NCBI GenBank assembly: GCA_003550305.1
Contig: QKYT01000495.1
Coordinates: 7,091 to 36,897, forward strand
Direction: 5' to 3'
Length of the DNA stretch: 29,807 bases
Source: Glomus cerebriforme
Taxonomy: Eukaryota; Glomeromycota; Glomeromycetes; Glomerales; Glomeraceae
Position 1 is the first letter of the stretch; each line of letters begins with the position of its first letter. The notes under the pieces were generated by a model that was given only the letters and a program-made list of their open reading frames with translations, was not told where the DNA came from and did no database searches. The position numbers and the translations under genes were made by a program. Shown here piece by piece: positions 19,687 to 29,807 of the stretch.

Positions 19687-20214
19687 CTAATGATAATCTA
19701 AGCAACCAAATTATTAAAATTAATTAAATTAATTAATTAACTAGCATTTAACTATCAGTTGTTTACTAATTTTGTGGGTTACATAATCTTTTATCATATT
19801 ATAATATCATATTATCATACTATCATACTATCAATATTTGTGACGAAAAAAATTTTTTTAAAATGTTGTACAAAGACATTTTCTTTTGGGGAAAATAGAT
19901 ATTCAGGTTGCAGCATCCCTCAACATTGACACAATAAAAAAAGTAAATTATTGAGCGTCAATCATTCTAACGTGGTAAGGCGGTGTCAATGATTTGCAGA
20001 GTATCGAATGCTCATCGAAAAATCCCATTTATAAACTTTCTTGAATTTTTCCCCCAAAAAAATGCTACCCCAAATTTTGGTATTGTTTGCATTAAAATCA
20101 GATGTCGACAATATAATTTTTGTAACCTTAGGAGGAAAAAAAGCGGTTATAAAGGAAGAAAAGTCACACAACTGACAATTATTTAACTCAGAATTATTAT
20201 CGATCTCTTTGGAA

Positions 20215-20222
20215 TATAAAAA
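20215..20222 (+). promoter_or_regulatory. TATA box of TMEM135-like gene
   Basis: TATAAAAA lies 76-83 bp upstream of ATG 20298. A start site about 30 bp downstream would leave a short leader and would skip the ATG at 20222, which otherwise opens a 21-codon upstream frame ending at 20287. Confidence 0.45.
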
Positions 20223-20297
20223 TGGCTATTTTGCTTCTCATCCCACAAATAGAAAATCATTTTTCTTTTCATTTTTTTTTTAACTGATTTGCCTACG

Positions 20298-22291
20298 ATG
20301 TCAAATACGGAAATTACTAATGTCAATATTATCCCTGCAAATGAAGTAGATGTGGAAAATGCATCATCTAATAGTGACGAAGATCAAAAAGATCACCAGA
20401 ATCGACTGGAGAAACCAAGTTCACTTAAAAATATTGTTTTGCATTCCATTATTGGAGGTCTTAGTATGTGTCAATGTTTATTATTTATATATTATATATT
20501 TATGTTGATAAATGCTTAAGCACTTATTTTGTAATTACAACAATTTGTAGGATCATATGTGATAGCGCATGGCATTCGTGGTGGTGTAAATTTTCTGTTA
20601 AATTTATTAACAGTGTACCGTAAAAGGTATCATTCTCTGAAAACTTAAAAAAAAAGTTGCGTGAAAATTCGTGTAACATAAAGATTTTCTTTATAGAAAA
20701 GGATCTATATATAAGGCATTTGTCCACGGATTTTTCGGAATGGATGCCGTGCGATTTGGTGTAGGATTTGGTGGATTTTCGTTTTTATGGAAGCTTATTA
20801 ATAATGGGTTACGATGTATCCGAAATAAAGACGATCATTGGAATGGATTAGTTGCCGGTATTTTATCTTTCATAATTAAAATGAAAAACCAATAATTATT
20901 AAAAATACGGACATTTTATAGGTTCCATTGCCGGCATATCTATATTGGCAGAAAAACGCGAGAGACGAATTACTATTGCGCAACAATTATTTGTTCGGTT
21001 AGTTTAATTGTACCTTGTACTGTATCTTTGATTTACTATATCTGATAGTAATATATATATATATATTTTTTTTATCTGAATTTCCAAATCAGCGCGTTAC
21101 AAGCTGTTTACAATGCAGGTCACGCGCGTGAATATTTTCGAGTTCCTCATGGAGATTCTTTATTATTCATCATATCGACTGCACAAGTTCTTTATGCGTA
21201 TACGGTATTGATTTTTTAACATAAGAAATTATCCTTAATATCAAGTTAGATATTAACAAGAATTATTTCATTTTATAGATGAGACCTACAACTATACCAA
21301 AAGACTTTTTGAATTTTATGATAGTGACAGCACGTGTTCCAAAAGAAACATTGAATATTAATCTTTCCTTGAGAAAAGGTATTCCTTTAAATAAGGATGA
21401 TGCGATCAATCTTGTTAGCAAATTTAAAGGAACGAAGAATGCCTTTGAGGTAGCTTCAAATTTACCTTCATACCCTGTTGCAATCCCATGGTAAGCTTAA
21501 ATTAATATTGTAATATTTTTGATCTTATATAAATTCTTATTACGTATTTATATATTTTAGTGAACTTATACATCCGCAATTTGATTCATGTATATATACA
21601 ATCATTGAACGATTTTTCCAAGTTGTTCGAAATATTGCACCGGTATACGCTACACTTAATTTTGTCCCAATGATAGCATTCAAATCAAAACAACTTATCA
21701 ACGAGTATGTTCTATTTTATTAATTAATTTTGTTTCTAAATTTATATGAATAAATTTCTTATTTCCTCTCTTTTTTTTTAAAAAAAAAGTCCCACATTGC
21801 TCATTAAAAAAAGTACATTTAACACGATTCGGTCAAGCACTTTTCTATCTACTTTTGTAGCAAGTTATCAATCACAAATATGTCTTCATCGAAACATAAT
21901 CAAATATTTTAATTCCGAATGGGATTCTAAATACTTATATTGGTTGGCTGGATTTAATTCAGCATTCGCCATTTTCATCGAAAATAAACGCAAAAGAACT
22001 GATTTAGCTTTATATGTATTACCCAAAGCCGCAGAATCTTGGTATAAAATTATGTGTCAAAAAAATTGGATATTCGAATTACATAGTACAGCAGATGTAT
22101 GGTTCTTCTCTGCAGCAATGGGTATAATCATGGTAAGAATTTTCATTTCAGGGTCTGTTCAGAATTTATTTAATTTGTTTATAAATAATTTTAATCAAAT
22201 TAAAATTTATTAGGCTGCCTATCAACATGAACCTGAAGTTTTAAGTCCAATGGTTAACGCCATTATACGAAATTTTTTCGGTCATAACTAA
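20298..22291 (+). CDS. TMEM135-like multi-pass membrane protein
   Basis: Nine exons, all phases consistent: 20298-20463, 20551-20626, 20697-20857, 20922-20997, 21093-21204, 21279-21490, 21561-21704, 21790-22132, 22214-22291; 455 aa, close to human TMEM135 (458). TMEM135 is a peroxisome/mitochondrion-associated membrane protein with a Tim17-like region, implicated in lipid and cholesterol handling and mitochondrial dynamics. Visible: an acidic polar N-terminus (1-40), then glycine-rich hydrophobic helices (VIAHGIRGGVNFLLNLL, HGFFGMDAVRFGVGFGGFSF, GSIAGISILAEKRERR), the family block RALQAVYNAGHAREYFRVPH with ISTAQVLYAYT, and C-x3-HP...SC spanning exons 6/7 (C268-C278). Exon 8 holds the C-terminal domain with WLAGFNSAFAIFIENKRKR and ALYVLPKAAESWYK. 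The start is the ATG at 20298; a TTG nine bases upstream is irrelevant in a eukaryote. The acceptor of exon 8 is odd: T9A9 directly followed by G. Confidence 0.9.
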
Positions 22292-25200
22292 AAATTATCT
22301 CCAAGATATCGGTTTATGCTTAATGATTATATTATTAAATTATTATTCAAATATGAAAACAAACTTAAGAATTTTAAGAATTAAAAGAACTGTTAGTTTA
22401 TAATTAATATAGGAATTTTCATATATGAAAATGTAAGTTATGCATTAAAATCATTTCTTCTACAATTAAAATTTTTGTGATATTATTTTCAAATCTTTTT
22501 TATTATTCTTTAAATTAGATTCACAAAATTGCTTACAACAACACATTGGATCATTGGATTTATATTGTTTCTTTCAAACGCTTTTATTTATATTATCATT
22601 TTTGTGATTTTATGACCTTTTTTTTTTTTAAAAAAAAACAAATAAATAAATAAAATAAGTCTTATATGCACAGGAATATCTACATCTATATAAATAAACT
22701 CATTTTTTGATTTATCAAATTCAAAATGGAAGTTGACCATCTACGCATCGAAATAAATTTTTTAAAATAGAGATGATGACAGTAACAAACAAATATGTAA
22801 TTACCTTTCTAATATGAAAATTAATGATTCGAATTTATATTAACCTCCCGATCAACTGTTAATAACAAAATAGGACAATCATATTTTATTATTATTTTCA
22901 TACGAACGTTGTACCGATCCGTCAAGCTTTTTCTACTTCACCTGATAGAACAAGAATCTGATCTCCTCCCTAAATTTAATTTTTTTTTTTGATTCTTATT
23001 CGTTAAATAGTTTTGCACTTGCAAGTCATTATTGCACCATTATTACATTTTTGATTTATACTGCGTTATAGCTGGTCATGTGATCGTGACCTTTTATCCC
23101 AATTATGATCCTATGAAACGGTGAAGGAGAAAGCTCTTCAGGATGTGTTTTATTGAAAAGACCGAAAATATTGCATTTTTGCAACATCATTCTTTTGTAA
23201 GGATATAATCATTGAAAGTTGGAGCTGATCCATCAATCTGAGCGAAAAAAAAAGAATTTTATTAATGTCACTTGTAACATACATGCATTTAATTGTTACG
23301 CAATCAAGAAAACTTTAAAAAATTAAATAGATAAGAAATCACGGTACCGGCTCATTGTGAAATGCTTACTCTGATAATGAAGATATTAAAGTTCATACAT
23401 TTTTAGATTTATCATGAGATAGCTGAAACTGGAAATCTGAATGACATATTTAACTGCAAATAAAGATATTCCGGTAACATAATCAACTCAAAAAATGCAC
23501 CTTATGTTTTACATCATTAGATGCGTTGCATTCTGCATTATTGTTTATATAAATTTAAGGAAAAGGGAATAAATGACAAACAGGTGAAAACAGGTAGGGG
23601 GACGGAATAACGGCAATCTTATATGATAATGTGATTGTGATTTAAGAAAATTTTGGTTAAGTGATATCCTCGCAAGCGTAAAAAGAACGTGGTTTTTCCG
23701 ACTGTAAAATCATATTATAAATTAAGTCACGTATAGTAACCTTACACAATCATTGATTACTATTATAATTTACACTTTTTTAGATGGTTCATTTGCGTAC
23801 AAATCCGATCATCCTTTGCTTTGCCAAATCTAAAGATCTTATTTTCATTCAACTGACAGGTTTCAGTACATGTTTGGTTAAATTACCTAATCTGATCTCA
23901 TGGAGCATTTGCCCCTTGACTTGTTGGCGTATTTTGATTGTTCCTTTTAAAGTTTCGACGCACAACTTCTAGTACCACTTATTAAAATGACGAAAGTGGT
24001 GGCTTTTTTTTTCAGGGAGTTTTGTTTCAGACATTATATAAATCCGTTTTTTTCGGATTTTTTTGATTCTTTGGCATGGTTCAATGTCCACCCATACTTA
24101 CAATGATTTCCTTTCACTTGTAGTAATCAAGGGCTTCATTTTAACGAAATTTTTTTAACCGCTCAAGAAAACTTGTTGCTTGATACAAGTTCAATTTAAC
24201 CGCGGAAACTTTTTTATTAATAATGAAAGTATTTTCGCAATCCAATTCGATCTATATTTCTATTTAATTAGAACCATGCACGAAAAAAAAAAATATGGAT
24301 GTATGTTGGCTGACTTCCCAAGAGTAGTTATTATCCAACGAAAGATAAATTCGATATTTTTAAATTTTTTCGAATTTTTCGTCAAAAATTTCAAATAATA
24401 CCTGCTTCTTCTTCATGGGGAGGTTCATCATTAAAAATCCATTTTGATTTTATTTATTTATTTTTTTTTAAAAAAAAATTAACCCCCTCCTCCATATATA
24501 AAAACTCGGTCGTTCACGAAAGGGTGCATACAATTCCGGCAACACAATTTTTTTTATGTTTGTGGAAAAAAATTATTTTTTTATTAATTCCACGTTATAT
24601 TTTAGCGCGAATCAATAATAATTTAATTTAATATTGATTAGCATCCCCTGTGAAACGGATCCTTTTTTTTTCTTCATTTAGGTGTTGCGAGTTTTTTTTA
24701 GAAAATCTGGCTTTTTTCATTTTTTTCAAACTCGCAACCCTTTCTTTTTATACCAATCCGTTGATAGATTATCGCGACATTGGGTTTATGGAGGTATGGG
24801 AGGTAACTTGTTGCGAAAAGCAATTTTACTATTAATTTGCACCGCAATAATAAAAAAAAATTATGAAAAGGAAATCAAAACAAAAATTATAGATTTTATT
24901 TGTAAGATGGGACCTTTGTATAGTTCTTTTTTTAGTCTAATATAGTTCAAAAAAACATATAGCTTTTCTTTTATATTTACTTTAATAATCACCATTGATG
25001 TATATTTTTCTTTTCGGTTTCTTAATGTTTATATTTTCATGAAAAAAATTTTTTATAGTGTTTATAATTCTCTTTACATATTATCCTTTTATATATATGC
25101 TATTTTTAAAGTTAAAAAAAAAATACAGAAAAAACATAAATCTAATAATAATAAAAATCGAAATTATCATTATGTTTAAAAAGTTATTTAACATTCTGCT

Positions 25201-25689
25201 ACTTTAATGTGAGTTTGTTACAAAATCCTTGACTATGTCAGAAGCATAATTAAGAATCAATTATCTGTTTTTCGTAATTTTATAATTTTGCTAAATCAGA
25301 TTGTGTAATCCCAAAACTGAATATTTACCATGGAGCAGCACTGTAAAAACGTCAAATCACGGATTGTAGTATGCTGATCAAACATTACAACAACTACGAC
25401 AATGAATTACGATACCTATAATTCACCTACCTTCAAGATCTGTAAAAAGGCATGTGAACAAATATGGTAACTCTTATTTGTTTCGCGCAACATTCTACAT
25501 AATTTCAACGTAAATAAATTTTATAGGATATCACGAAATATTAATCACGAGAAACAAAACTAGAACATTTTAACACGCGTGAAATTAAGCTACATATGCT
25601 TCTTGATAATGCATATTCCAAAAATATAACATAGCGGGTCTAAAATAATAAAGTCAAAGGTTCAGGAATTGGCTCTATACTTCAGAGGT
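22292..25689. other. 3.4-kb region without a recognisable gene
   Basis: After the TMEM135-like stop come AT-rich 3' sequence, T/A tracts at 22618-22638 and 24461-24478, and mixed sequence of more normal composition (22.7-24.4 kb). Open frames at 23784, 24180, 24650 and 24682 are short, phenylalanine-rich or lack any motif, and I do not support them. Short inverted sequences are present: GGTCA-N8-TGACC at about 23074-23091 and the hairpin at 24684-24738. An unspliced or fast-evolving gene cannot be excluded. Confidence 0.5.
24684..24738. repeat. Hairpin with 11-bp perfect arms
   Basis: GTTGCGAGTTT (24684-24694) and its exact reverse complement AAACTCGCAAC (24728-24738) enclose a 33-nt T-rich loop. 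The arms contain CpG in an otherwise AT-rich stretch. No gene or terminator context explains it. Confidence 0.7.
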
Positions 25690-25835
25690 GTACACATTAT
25701 TTTTTTTTTTTATTGAAAAAATTTGATAATAGCAATATCTTTGGAACTACCAAATTTTATTTCATATTTTTTCGAAATATATTATAAATTTACTGAAACT
25801 TTATACAATATATTATAGATAATAAATACCTGCAG

Positions 25836-25858
25836 ATATATATATATATATATATATA
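25836..25858. repeat. (AT)n microsatellite
   Basis: Eleven to twelve perfect AT dinucleotides between CTGCAG and ACCAAAATT. Confidence 0.9.
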
Positions 25859-26778
25859 CCAAAATTAAAATAATCAAAATGGTTAAAATTGCTGAAATAG
25901 GCAAAATAATTTTAATTTGAATCTCTACTAACATAGCTAAAATTATATTATATGATTTTTATAATAAATAAATAATATAAAACTTCAAATTGATTATTTT
26001 ACTATTTAATAATTGGATCTTAATAAAAAAATACTACTATTCAATTCATCTTAGACCACTGGTTCAAATGTATATCCTAAACTGATCAAATTTAATTGGA
26101 TATAAAAATATTTTTTAATAATTATATATTTTTTTCCTAGAATTTAGTTCTTTTGCTTTTAATATTTCTAATATTTATATTTAAGTAAATTTACTTCTTA
26201 TCCAGAATAAGATTCAAATATTTCTCATTTTCTATATCAAAAATATTGTAAATCTTAAAAACAGTATTTATAATATTTTTTAAAACTTTAAGTGAATTTA
26301 TAGAGTAGACAAAAATTACTTATAAATTATAATTTTAAAAGTTATATAAATTAAAAAAAAATTCAAAATTTTCATTAATTTTATTATTTATTATTTTTTT
26401 TTATTATATTGTATCATATTATTATTTTTTTATATTATAGTTAACTATTGTACTGATAATAAATATAAAATTTATTATTTTTTTTTNTTTTTTTTTTTTT
26501 TTTNAATATAATTATAGCAAAAACTATGGTATTTTTTTTCATGATTATACTAATTATTAATTTTTATACTTGAAATAATAGAAAATATGTATAGTATTTT
26601 ATAACAATAAATGTAAATTATTAATAAAAAAGTACAATTTTTTTTTTGCAAATTAATATATATTACTATTTATTTATAAAATACAAATAAAATCTTTTTT
26701 TTTTAAATACAAAGAGAATTCTGAAAAACTAATATACAACTAATAACTGATCAGTATTAAAATTAATACTTTTTGCTA

Positions 26779-26935
26779 AAATAATTTTTTACAATTATTT
26801 TACCATCCAGTAATCTAATTTGTATTAACTTTTTTTTTTTTATTTTGTAAAGCTTTTTAGAGCTTTATTTTTAAAAAAAAAAGATTAGTTAAATTGGATT
26901 ATTAAATGGTAAGATAATTGCAAAAAACTAATTTT
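26779..26935. repeat. Snap-back inverted repeat, MITE-like
   Basis: The left arm (from about 26779: AATAATTTTTTACAATTATT, then TTACCATCCAGTAATCTAAT) and the right arm (ending about 26935) are imperfect reverse complements over some 50-60 bp. The right arm read on the other strand gives TTTTTTGCAATTATCTTACC, then ATTTAATAATCCAATTTAAC. The centre holds a smaller AAGCTTTTTAGAGCTT palindrome. There are no coding bases. Such small fold-back units are typical of non-autonomous DNA transposons. No target duplication is clear. Confidence 0.65.
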
Positions 26936-27004
26936 TAACTTTTTAAATTTACTAAAACTTATTAGTAAAAAAAAATTATAAGTTGTTTTAGAATTTTTTA
27001 GAAT

Positions 27005-27096
27005 TCTATATAAAGTTTGCTAATTATTAAATAATAAATTTGTAATTTAATCTATATAAAGTTTGCTAATTAATAAATAATAAATTTGTGATTTAA
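27005..27096. repeat. 46-bp tandem duplication
   Basis: Two adjacent copies (27005-27050, 27051-27096) starting TCTATATAAAGTTTGCTAAT and ending TTTAA differ at only two positions, which suggests a recent event. Confidence 0.9.
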
Positions 27097-27539
27097 TATT
27101 TGCTTAAAAAATTACTTTTAAAGTAATACAGTTAATTTTTCTTATAATTTTATCTTTCAGAATTAGTAAATACTTTAACTATAAAGAAGTATGCTTATAA
27201 TAAGATTTTTATTTTATAATTATACATATATAAAATTTAATATTAATATAATTATAATTTTATTTTATATATAATTTATCTAAAAATTTTTTTGTAAAAA
27301 ACTTTCTAATACAAAATATAAAAAATATTAAAAATAATTTTTTGTGTTATATAAATAAATAGTTTAACATATTAATACAGTATATTACTTTATTTAAAGG
27401 ATTTTCATAATTTATATTACTTGATTTAAGACTTTAATATTATACTTTTTATAATTTTGTATTATACTAATATAATTGTCTAGTGATTATAAAGAAAAAA
27501 TTTTTTATATGGTTATTATTTAATTGGATTAACAATTGT

Positions 27540-27891
27540 AATATTATGGTCAAAATATTCTGTAAATTTACAGTTTCATAAGATTTATATAATATTATGA
27601 TCAAAATTCTTTGTAAGTTTACAGCTTATAAGTTTTATAAAATATTATAGTTAAAATCTTTTATAAGTTTACAGTTTCATAAGTTTACAAAATATTATAA
27701 TTAAAATTTTTTGTAAGTTTACAGCCCATAAGTTTTATAAAATATTACAATTAAAATCCTTTATAAATTTATAGTTTTGTAAGTTTTATGAAATATTATG
27801 ATCAAAATCCTTTATAAGTTTATAATTTTATAAGTTTTATAAAATATTATAGTCAAAATTTTTTGTAAGTTTAGTTTTTATAAATTTATAA
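27540..27891. repeat. Seven-copy ~50-bp minisatellite
   Basis: Seven head-to-tail copies of about 50 bp. Each begins AATATTATRRTYAAAAT, continues CYTTTRTAAGTTTACAG and ends with CATAAGTTTTATAA or a close variant. Copies differ mostly by transitions, and the last one is shortened. The array ends about 100 bp before the poly(A) tract of the LINE-like element. Confidence 0.9.
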
Positions 27892-27988
27892 ACAATTTTA
27901 ATTGTAATTTTTTGCAATGCTAACTATTAAGAATAGTTTATGCAATATTTTATTATTAATTATTGAACTTTTAATTATTTTAACTAAA

Positions 27989-29807
27989 TTTTTTTTTTTT
28001 TTAGACAAGTTAATCGCATTTATTATAATTATTGAAGTTCTAAAAAGAATACATAATTATGAAAGATAAATCACGAATATATCCTCTGAAGCAGAAAAGC
28101 ATAACTTGTCGTGTGAAGAAAAGATTCAAGAGGAAAGTCTTGTTACCAAGGACTATTCTTCAATCATAATCTAAACTTCCCGACCTTGTACCAGTGATGA
28201 ATCAAAATGACTAACTAATCTATTTATTCTATCTAAATTATTATGTAAATCCAATGATAAGTCCAATTGTTCATATAACGCACTATTATACATGCCCTCC
28301 GTTAATTTTGCTAATTTGCTAACCTTCCTGACAACAATATCGCCTACTCTAAATCCCTCTTTAATAAACCTTTGCACTTTATTTTTCTATTGAGAAAAGG
28401 CACAAAGGTCACGCGTGTCTGAGTTTTCTATAGGATTATCAAATTCGTCCATAGGTGAGATACCAAAATAATGGTGAACTTTACTTAAGCATGAAGAAAA
28501 GTTTGAATCCATCGAGTTCATAACTGTGCTGAAAAATAAATTATCATCTGTAATGAGCGTGGCTTCCCATTCTTTAAATAATTTGTTTCTTGGTAGCCAA
28601 ATAAAATGATGAAAGGCTTGAATGAAGAAAGTGGACAACTTGTCCAGTATTTGAAAGGTAACTTGATTGGAATAGGCAATAGCATAAAATTTCTGAAAAG
28701 TCGCATTTGAATGTATGGATCGCAAAGTATAAAACAAAAGCCAATCATTGTCATCATCAATAAGCGAATCTTCGGAGAAAAAATTTTTGAGGAGCGAAAA
28801 AAGTGCATTTTTTTGAGCATTCAGTACGTCAGAATCCTTAAAAGGATCCCAATTGATAATGAATTGTGATAGATTAACAATGGCTTTTTCCTTGACTTCA
28901 ACCCATTTGGATTTCAGTGAGGGGCATTTAATTAAATGAAATAAGGTCTCTTGCTCCATATTGCAGAAGAGGTATTTATCATTCTTAAACTTTGACGGGT
29001 GTCATTCTTTCATGATATTCATAGTGGGAAGCGACAAAGTGAGAAGTTTGAGTCATCAGAAGAAGGCCTCGTGTATGGTGAAGTGAAAGCAATAAAAATT
29101 ATTTCTAGTAAAAAATGCAGTTCATAAAGTATTCCAGTGAGCGAATAAATAGGTATCATCGTAGAGATCAAAGTTGTAGTAGGTCGTAGACCATGACGCG
29201 ACCATTTTGGCATTATGTAGAAGCTTGATAAAAGAGCGAATGGAACATTCTACTGGCATATTATCCCATACTAACTGATATTGTATCGAATTGAAGTCAT
29301 AAAACTAACAAGCTTCTATACTGTCTTGACTTTGAATACCCTGCTTGGCTAATTTGTCTGCTGCTTCGTTAAAAGAATCACCCGCATGACCTTTGACTTT
29401 TCGCATCTGTAAGGAAATATGTTTAACCTTTAATAAATAAGAAATAAAAAGTAAAAAAGATCTATTATTATTATTAAAAATTTTTCTATAATTAATAAAA
29501 CTAATATCTAAAAAATTATTAATGCCATCAATCACTGCTTTACTATCTGTGTAAATAACTAAATTAAAGTTCAAAGGAGTAGCTAATACAGCAGTGAGAA
29601 TCGCACATAATTCAGCTCTAGTAGATGAAGGCCAGTCGAATAACTGGCAACAAAATGTTAAATTAGGGAAATCTTTTGCTATCCATCCTGATCCCATGTG
29701 AGCTTCGTTTTGGGAGAACATTAATGATCCATCAGTGTAAATGTGCAGACTGTTAGAGGAGTGTGCACTAAATAGGGTTCCGCAATTTGATTTGATATTT
29801 GATATTT
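27989..29807 (-). mobile_element. LINE-type (non-LTR) retrotransposon, 3' part
   Basis: The element is read leftward. It shows, in order, an RNase H domain, a spacer region, a C-x2-M...H-x4-C zinc-knuckle-like motif, a C-terminal tail, a ~170-nt 3' untranslated region and a 14-nt poly(A) tract (T run 27989-28002 on the plus strand). This layout (RNase H, then a C-terminal knuckle, then poly(A), no LTR) is that of I/Tad-like LINEs, which are abundant in glomeromycotan genomes. The endonuclease and reverse transcriptase would lie beyond the right window edge. No target-site duplication can be checked without the 5' end. Confidence 0.8.
28171..29807 (-). pseudogene. LINE ORF2 C-terminus: RNase H and zinc knuckle, nonsense-riddled
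   Basis: One frame runs from the window edge to TAG 28171 without any frameshift. The RNase H domain shows its four acidic positions: YTDGS (29731-29733 for D), TRAEL, YTDSKAVIDG, and GHAGDSFNEAADKLA. After a TAG at 29305-29307 the same frame continues with QLVWDNMPVECSIRSFIKLL and AKMVASWSTYYNFDLYDDTY. It then meets TGA at 29122-29124, a TGA pair at 29053-29058 and TGA at 29002-29004, and resumes with KYLFCNMEQETLFHLIKCPS (knuckle-like C-x2-M-x7-H-x4-C). It passes a final internal TAG at 28387-28389 and ends DSSLVQGREV. All six premature stops are TGA or TAG. It is dead as a protein unless stops are read through. The separate frames at 28518-28820 and 29019-29213 are shadows of this one. Confidence 0.82.

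Larger units (their letters stand above)
25690..27539. other. Extreme A+T low-complexity tract
   Basis: Nearly pure A/T sequence with long homopolymers and N at 26487 and 26504. I see no frame with protein-like composition. It holds the features listed separately here: (AT)n, the inverted repeat at 26779-26935 and the 46-bp duplication. It probably consists of old, mutated repeats. Confidence 0.6.

Noticed and set aside
19983..20186. Overlapping frames on both strands in the INTS2/TMEM135-like spacer
   Set aside because: Mutual shadows without homology; the region is better read as a divergent promoter.
20222..20287. 21-codon upstream ORF before the TMEM135-like start
   Set aside because: Its ATG overlaps the TATA-like box, so it should lie upstream of the transcript start.
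20524..20727. 67-codon minus-strand frame
   Set aside because: Antisense to exons 2-3 and the intron of the TMEM135-like gene.
23784..24945. Frames at 23784, 24180, 24650 and 24682
   Set aside because: Short, Phe/Ile-rich, mutually overlapping or motif-free; no splice partners found on either side.
28518..29213. Minus-strand frames at 28518-28820 and 29019-29213
   Set aside because: Off-frame shadows; the LINE reading frame runs through both segments in another phase.

Overview
The window looks like a piece of a fungal nuclear genome, most likely an arbuscular-mycorrhizal fungus (Glomeromycotina, Rhizophagus-like). This is an inference. It rests on the very high A+T content, short GT-AG introns with GTAAGT/GTATGT-type donors, a tandem pair of BTB-TLDc genes (a family strongly expanded in these fungi), and decayed hAT-type and LINE-type elements. 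Scattered N bases show draft-quality sequence. No bacterial operons, tRNA, rRNA or CRISPR were seen.

Left flank (1-5.2 kb) is a transposon graveyard. A ~50-bp tandem satellite (1-412) abuts a decayed RTC4-like gene. Its two exons (415-627 and 3516-3794) join in phase but are separated by 2.9 kb that holds a hAT-like element with inverted ends (about 1068-3350). That element carries remnants of a BED-finger transposase and of a Myb/SANT-like gene. A second, non-coding hAT-like element (4577-5170) follows, flanked by an exact 8-bp direct repeat.

Gene block (6-22.3 kb). On the minus strand lie two 466-aa BTB-TLDc paralogues (6039-7439, 8604-10004) and a six-exon SET-domain lysine methyltransferase gene (10240-12420). 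Divergent from the last is a 60-aa single-pass membrane protein (13037-13219, +). After a poorly supported short gene model comes the largest gene, Integrator complex subunit 2 (14467-19595, minus). I could assemble it as 26 exons whose phases all agree, giving 1,048 aa. Divergent from it, across 702 bp, is a nine-exon TMEM135-like membrane protein gene (20298-22291, +, 455 aa).

Right flank (22.3-29.8 kb) starts with 3.4 kb in which I see no gene, then 2.3 kb of extreme A+T sequence containing a snap-back inverted repeat, a 46-bp tandem duplication and a seven-copy ~50-bp minisatellite. The window ends inside a minus-strand LINE-type retrotransposon, cut by the window edge. Its RNase H, zinc-knuckle and C-terminal parts share one uninterrupted frame broken by six TGA/TAG codons.

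The genes do not form a pathway: they are ordinary housekeeping and expanded-family genes between repeat-rich flanks. The most useful observations are the complete fungal INTS2 model, the nested RTC4/hAT/Myb remnants, and nonsense codons without frameshifts, which suggest decay by C-to-T change. I found no convincing new biological system.
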